Positions 58,531-64,000 of a stretch of 64,000 nt of DNA are shown one piece after another. Below the pieces are notes generated by a model, which was not told the origin of the DNA, ran no database searches, and saw nothing but the letters and a program-made list of their open reading frames with translations. Numbering within the stretch: position 1 is the stretch's first letter; each line of letters begins with the position of its first letter. Origin of the DNA: Datisca glomerata (taxonomy: Eukaryota; Streptophyta; Magnoliopsida; Cucurbitales; Datiscaceae); NCBI GenBank assembly GCA_003255025.1, contig QANY01007352.1:8319-72318 (forward strand). The letters are read 5' to 3'. A program made the position numbers and the translations under genes.

Positions 58531-59200
58531 TATAGTCTAGTAGTCTAGTCATATCCTATACTACAAACTAGCAATCTAGTCTAGCAGTCTAGCCATATAA
58601 ATCAGTAATACAAAAGTTTTATTTTTCTATATACATATTGAAATTTTCTAACTCAAATGCTCAATATCTAAGTGAACATCTAACAAAAAAAAATTCTCAA
58701 CAGAGTCATAAGCTTAGTAGTGTACCTCTTTAATCATTGAACCACCACTATCCAAAATATATTCTTCGGAGTCCACCACCTTCTTTCTAGAAACATCTTA
58801 CTATTGTTGATGGTAAACTCAATAACTTTAGGGTTTGTGTTAGTGGAAGATATGAGTGAGAGTTTGCATCAATGGAGCAAACAAGTGAGAGATTGAGTGA
58901 ATGGATGATAAAATGGAAAGAAAAAAAATAAAGAGAGACGGGTCCGTGTGAAGAAGCTATAAAAATGGGGAATACAAAGAGAAGAGAACCCCAACTTGGA
59001 GGGAAACTAAAATAAAAGAGAAAGAGAAGTAAGTGAGAAATTGTGGGATCGATGGGTCTTAAAATAAAAAGGACACAATTGACACTTTACTATACAAAAA
59101 GACAAATTTAATGAAAATTAAGAGAAGGGTATTTATTGTTAAAAACTCTCTTAAATGTCTAAACCTAAAAATTTCCCAATGCAAAACCAAGACAAACGAG
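58531..59200. other. AT-rich spacer beyond the MULE remnant
   Basis: It includes a short run of tagtctag / agcaatctagtctagcagtctagcc (58535-58600) echoing the palindrome arms, and a GA-rich stretch (58915-59035). No gene or clear terminal inverted repeat is recognised. Confidence 0.4.
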
Positions 59201-59601
59201 ACCCACACACGAAGAAGAGTAGTAAGCACAAGCAAAGACCCAACGATCCCAGAGCCTCTCTCTCTCACGAGACTTGACAGCTCTTTCATCGTAGGTGAGA
59301 CCTTTCTCCTCTTTCTTTCTTCTTCTCTTATTTTCCTTGTTCTTAGATATACGTTTTTATTTCTCTGAATTTCTGATGAAAAAGCTTTGGGTTTCTGAAT
59401 CTTTGGACCTTTGAATCTATATGTTTCTTTTTTTTTTCTGAATCTATGAATCTCTAAAATTAGGGATTATTTATGTGAAATTAGTAGTATGTGAAATTAT
59501 TTATGTGAAATTAGGTTTTTGATTTTGGGTTTTCTGATTTTTGGGTGGTTTTTTTTATTTTGGTGTTTGAACAATTTGTCTTGAGATCTCAAATTCTTCA
59601 G

Positions 59602-59708
59602 TCTTATCTACCGCCAAACCAAACACTGCTTCCGAAGAAGATGAAGAAATAGAGATTGCAGAGCATGCTGAATTTAAAATCAATAATGGTCCACTGCTGC
59701 ATGATAAG
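59602..59708 (+). CDS. Possible exon of an unrecognised gene
   Basis: A 107-bp stretch between an AG acceptor (attcttcag|tctta) and a GT donor (gataag|gtaact) reads LSTAKPNTASEEDEEIEIAE then HAEFKINNGPLLHDK without a stop. Upstream (59200-59600) is typical plant 5' leader sequence: CT-rich, then gtaggtgagacc as a possible donor at 59292, then a T-rich intron. No following exon is convincing; a minus-strand frame at 60174-59965 is Lys-rich but unrelated. I do not recognise the protein. It could be the 5' end of a real gene, truncated by the repeats that follow, or chance. Confidence 0.35.
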
Positions 59709-60694
59709 GTAACTTTTCTTAATTAACTACCATACAATACTAAATCAAATTTAAGGATTATAAGTTCAGAATGCCCATGTAATATGATTTCAATTTTTTG
59801 GTTGTCATGGGCGTGAAAGTCGTTCTTATACATTAATACTCAGTTTTTAGTGATGTTTCTCCATTGACCCATTAAATTTCAAATCGATCAATGGTAGGAC
59901 TATTGCATATAAAACAAAACAAAATTATAGATTAATGTTTATATTGTTTTGCTTGTTTATTTGTTTATAACTCTCTTTTTCTTATAAGAAATTTGTTATG
60001 TACCTCGTATATATTTTGAGCTTGTTTTAACATGACCATCTTAAGTTTCTTTCTCAATTTTAGTTTGTCTTTGATGCTACATTTCTCTATTGTGGCAGAT
60101 CCTTTGTCTGATATGTCTAGATCTCTCATAAATGTGTTGGCTTTTTCAAGTGTTTGAAAGATGAGCACAAGCAAGCATTTGTAGTAAAACTACTCTACCA
60201 GAGATGAATTTAAGCTTCCATTCGTACTTATTTTGTGAATGCATTATGTTTTGTTACATAGTGAACACGAATGTGTTATGAAAGAATTTTTTGCGATACC
60301 ATGGTAGATAGACATTATAAAGTGTTTATATAGGGAGCATATATTCTACATGTGATGATTATTTTGTGATATCTTGGTGGATGGACATTATATGATCTTT
60401 TATGTCATGAACATGAAAGTTTATTTTTGTGATGCTTTCGTGTATATGAACTTGAAATGAGAGAATATTATGAAATATTTTTTGTGTGGATATTATCGTA
60501 AATGATGAAAATGAATGATGATGTTTCATGATTTTATTCGCTGACTTTATTTAAAAGAAATGGTCAGTTATATATAACTTTACAAAAATGGCCGGATTGA
60601 GCAGCTGATGTATTTACTTTTTAAATGCCTTTTTTTACACTTTCGTCTATGAGGTCACTCTCATTATCTAACTATCATCTCTCTCTCTCTCTCT
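59709..60694. other. AT-rich spacer
   Basis: No further exon is identified. There are loose repeats of tggtggatggacattat and tgtgatgattattttgtgat around 60295-60420 and a short (CT)n at 60680-60695 next to the LTR. Confidence 0.4.
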
Positions 60695-61204
60695 CGTATT
60701 GTGACCATATGTCGTCTCATATAAGACTCAGTCAAAATTATGACTTTATATTGTTATATAAGACTCGGTCAAATTATGACCTTATATTGTCTCGTATAAG
60801 ATCCGGTCATAATTTGACCTTATGTCTTCTTGTATAAGACAATGTCATAATATAAACTTATGCTGTCTTATATAAGACTCAGTTATAATTTAACCTTATA
60901 TCATCTTGTATAAGATTAAGTCATAATATGACCATAGTCGTCTTGTATAAGACTCGGTCATATTATGACCTTATGTCGTTTCATATATGACTCGATCAAA
61001 TTATGACCTTATGTTGTATCGTATAAGACTCGATCATAATTTTGACCTTATGTCGTCTTGTATAAGACTCGTTCATTTAATGACCTTCTGTCATTAGGAC
61101 TTGAAATGAATTGATTTGGCTTTGTAAAGGATTTTTATATAGAAATTGTGCCATGTAGGCCCTTATGCGAAATAAATCTATAATAATTTATCGACGCTTT
61201 TACA
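60695..61204 (-). mobile_element. LTR with 38-bp minisatellite, copy C
   Basis: About ten diverged 38-bp units (60700-61095), then aggacttgaaatgaattgat, the TATA-like segment (minus strand TATATAAAAATCC, 61130-61142), cccttatgcgaaataaatc and a clear right edge at gcttttaCA (61204), that is TGTAAAAGCG on the minus strand. The neighbouring purine tract and antisense ORF identify it as the 3' LTR of a Tat-type element in minus orientation. Since the TATA box precedes the minisatellite on the minus strand, the repeats would lie in the transcribed R/U5 part. Confidence 0.7.
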
Positions 61205-61217
61205 CTTTGCCCCCAGT
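61205..61217 (-). promoter_or_regulatory. Polypurine tract next to the 3' LTR
   Basis: The minus strand reads ACTGGGGGCAAAG immediately before the LTR start TGTAAAAGC. This is the position and composition of a plus-strand primer tract, and it fixes both the LTR edge and the element's orientation. Confidence 0.65.
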
Positions 61218-61920
61218 TCTTGGGTTTGAGTGAAAATTTTGGACTCTTTGAAGTACGTTATTAAAATGGTAGAAAGGTTTTTATGGTACACATGTTACCC
61301 TTAGAGTTTTTGATAAATCATCGCTTCACATTTCCACAAGGTCAGATAGTCTGTCGGTTATATAGTTAGTCTATGATTATGTCATACAGTTGAGTTATAG
61401 TCCTTTGAAATGTTCTTAGTTTGTTTCCATCTTCAGACCGTGGTCGAGTCCCATGATCAGAATGTGGCTGAGCCCCACGGTCAGACTCTGATACTGGTTT
61501 ACGTCCAGATATCTGTTAGCTTGAACTTCATGTGTTGTATTCCTGGTTGTTAGATGACTATTGGAAATTCAAATGACATGGATAGTGATCCTTAACAATT
61601 GATTACTTTCCACATGAAACATTTGTGACCGTTAGATGAAAGTGTAGAGATTGAATGGATGGAGCTTGAATGACATGGATAGTGATCAATGTGAGTATTC
61701 TCTCTCACTTTTAATGAGTGCCAAGTGGCATGATCTTGAGCCTTTTTTTAAACTCTCCTTATTCTATTTTCACTTTCACCATAATTTCAACTCTTTCTTC
61801 TCATCTTCTCTAATTACATTTCCAGTGAATTTTTCAGCAAGTTTCCCTGTGAGTGTTTTGGCGAAGGTATTATTGATTTGCCTTTCCATACTTTTCATTG
61901 TTTGCGTTCGCCCTCAAGAA
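61218..61920. other. Leader region upstream of the antisense ORF
   Basis: It includes a duplicated gaatgacatggatagtgatc string (61571-61592, 61669-61689) and an inverted echo cagaccgtggtcgag / ccacggtcagac (61434-61486). An open frame from 61651 runs into the ORF at 61921, but its first 90 residues look like leader sequence. Confidence 0.4.
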
Positions 61921-63890
61921 ATGTCTCGAGATGTGTTCGATTATGGGGAATCTTTGAAAAATTCTTCCTCGTCCAATTTTGCATCCTATATATGTGAGTT
62001 AGCTTTTGACAACTTTTGAAGTAGGCATTGCGATGTTCCAAATGGTAGGTGGCTTTCCTCTAAAATGTGTCATGTTGATCTTAAAAAGATACGTGAACAG
62101 TATGATATTCCTACTTCCTTTGAATTGAGCTGCCCATATCAAAATGATAGGGTATATTCGTCCTTGGAAGGTTGGGTTATGTTTATGAATTTTCATTGTG
62201 TTGGGTTAACTTCCATTTTCCTCTTGATCCATTTTATTCAGGTAGCGTTGAAATGTTATAACTTAGCTCTAATTCAACTTCTTCCAAATGCATGGAGAGT
62301 ACTTCTTTCTTTGATTGTCCTCGGCCATAAAACTGACGATGGGATTTCAATAAATATGTTTGAGAGATTACTTCTCCTTGGTTCAACATCGAAATAATTC
62401 AGTCAGTACCCTTTAGTCATAAGGGTGGTGTAGATCTCATTCTGTACTTCAGTCAGTACCCTTGAGCCGCAGTATTTTTTAGGTGCGAGGTACTTGGGAA
62501 TATGGTCTCGATGAGTATGTCCATGATGTTTGGGAAAGAACTAGCTAGGGTATCACATGCATTTAGATACTTACTTTGTTATAATATAGTCCCATTATGT
62601 CACCTGATTGTATTTGTATCTTTTTACAGCTGTCAACTCGACCCCTCGTATCCCATTATCTAAATCTTCTCAAAGGCTTCTTGATGCTTGATCCCAATTG
62701 TGAAGTTTTATATTCAGTGGGTAACCTTAAGGAATTAGGGCTTTGGAATCGTATAGAGCATATTCCAGAATGTATTCCCCATTTTCCACTCAAATTTAGC
62801 AATTTAACAGTAGGTAAAACTTCATTACAATATTTATAAGGAAGTTACTCATTGTTTGAAAGCGATCCACGTTTGACCATTTGAAAAAAAAAATTGCTTG
62901 GTCCTGGTGTATGTGATAAAGAATGCTCCTCCGTTGGATGGTTATGAGGAAATAAAGAAAAGAGAGACGGCTAGGGCTAGACAGGCCTCGCCTATAAACA
63001 AGAAACAAAAATTACCTACCTAAAGTAGCGAAGACTAAGAGTTTGACCCCATCTCTTCCTCAAGCAATTGTGAGCGTCCTTGATATTCGTGGTCTCAAAG
63101 AATGAGATCAAAACCAACAGTTGTGCTCTCTCTTCTGGATACTTCCGTCTCTTCTTAATCATAACGCTCATCTGAAGGAATCCTTATCCCTATTACTTCT
63201 GACTTGCCTTCTCAAGAAGAAAATAAGAAAAGCGATATTTTGATGTGAAACATTTATTTGAATCGTGATCATAGAGTTTTATCTTCAAGGAGGATGGCAA
63301 AGTTTATTGCGGTCGTTACACAATCTATGAGGGTTATCATTCTTTCCATTTCTTTATTGGCCTTTGTTTATTTGATGAATGGTAACTGATGTAATAAGTC
63401 TCCTTATAGGTCTCTCAATCTCTTTTTAACTTATACAATTGGACGATCCATAGAAAAAAAAAAAAAAGATCAAGTCACGGCTGAGAGTGAATCAAAGGCA
63501 GTTAGAGTTGAGCTTATAAGTGTCAAGTTTGAAGTGGACGTTTTGAAGGATAAGATTTCCTAGTTAGAGCAAGAGAAAAATATGGCCGAATCTCAATTGA
63601 CCTTGACACAATCCAAGTTCGAGAAGATGTCTCGTGCATGTGAAAAAGGTAAAGGAAAATGAAGTTGACTATAGAGAGGAATGAGTAAAACTCTATTATG
63701 ATGGGGTACTAGCATGTTAGGACATGATGAAGGCTGAGTACAAAGCTGGCAAAGAAAAAAATGGTCCCCAATTATGCCAAAAGTTGTGGAAGAAATTGAT
63801 GATTGTGAAGATGATGTTGAGGAACATGATGTTAACACTCAACTTGATGAACCGATGAATTCTTTTGCTCTAATTCTAAGTGTCTAAACT
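61921..63890 (+). pseudogene. Antisense ORF with putative gypsy-type transposon domain, second copy, decayed
   Basis: Begins MSRDVFDYGESLKNSSSSNF. At 62065-62394 an open stretch gives KIREQYDIPTSFELSCPYQN, then ALKCYNLALIQLLPNAWRVL and SLIVLGHKTDDG. This is the LAxxQLxPNxWRxLxxxxVL pattern of the PF04195-like domain seen at 38.0-38.3 kb. A further stretch (62621-62836) has NLKELGLWNRIEHIPECIPH. A Lys/Glu-rich coiled coil (about 63475-63640, VELISVKFEVDVLKDKIS) and an acidic tail (VVEEIDDCEDDVEEHDVNTQ) close it, the same order as in the first copy. Stops and frameshifts break it in at least four places. It belongs to the element whose 3' LTR is at 60695-61204; the rest of that element lies beyond the window. 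Confidence 0.65.
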
Positions 63891-64000
63891 TCTCCTCAGG
63901 GCATGTTTTTTTAGCTTAGTGCGGCTACGATTGTTTCTACTCATGTTCGAGACTCTACGACTTTGGACAGTAATATTACTAATGTTAACCATGATCTCTG

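Overview
This is a window of nuclear DNA from a flowering plant, probably a eudicot. It is AT-rich, has no operon-like gene packing, and every recognisable coding stretch is either split by GT/AG introns or broken. The recognisable pieces are plant mobile elements (Mutator-like elements with Ulp1/DUF1985 genes, a CACTA element, Ty3/gypsy elements of Athila and Tat type with a tRNA-Asp-type primer site and an antisense extra ORF) and fragments of two plant genes (BUD13 and a terpene synthase). I see no intact protein-coding gene. Species cannot be named from the sequence.

Layout. 1-6.3 kb: two long tandem repeat units, then a decayed Mutator-like element (MULE) with a Ulp1 protease fragment (+), a cluster of palindromes, and a transposase C-terminus (-). 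The block recurs at 52.0-58.5 kb. 7.5-12.4 kb: two copies of a retrotransposon LTR carrying a 38-bp minisatellite, separated by a truncated Athila-like element (LTR, primer site and gag, all minus strand). 12.4-20 kb: AT-rich sequence with little to name. 20.0-26.2 and 28.0-35.7 kb: two direct copies of the 3' end of a BUD13-like gene (minus strand), each with a CACTA transposon in the same intron carrying terpene synthase exons. A solo LTR lies between the copies. 36.1-37.3 kb: a stuttered mosaic of short duplications. 37.3-42.9 kb: a Tat-type gypsy element (minus strand) with gag fused by deletion to the integrase end and an antisense ORF near its 3' LTR. 43.3-43.7 kb: a very long (GA)n(GT)n microsatellite. 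43.9-51.1 kb: a MULE with a DUF1985-type gene (+) and a full-span but dead transposase (-) tail to tail. 59-60 kb: a possible 5' end of an ordinary gene. 60.7-64 kb: a third LTR with the 38-bp minisatellite, followed by another Tat-type antisense ORF.

No genes work together as a pathway here. The logic is nested insertion and duplication: CACTA into BUD13 intron, local duplication of that locus, LTR elements landing between, and MULEs duplicated about 52 kb apart. The feature I find hardest to explain by known element anatomy is the cluster of near-perfect palindromes built on CTAGACCATGGTCTAG, placed between the convergent Ulp1 and transposase genes and kept in both MULE copies.
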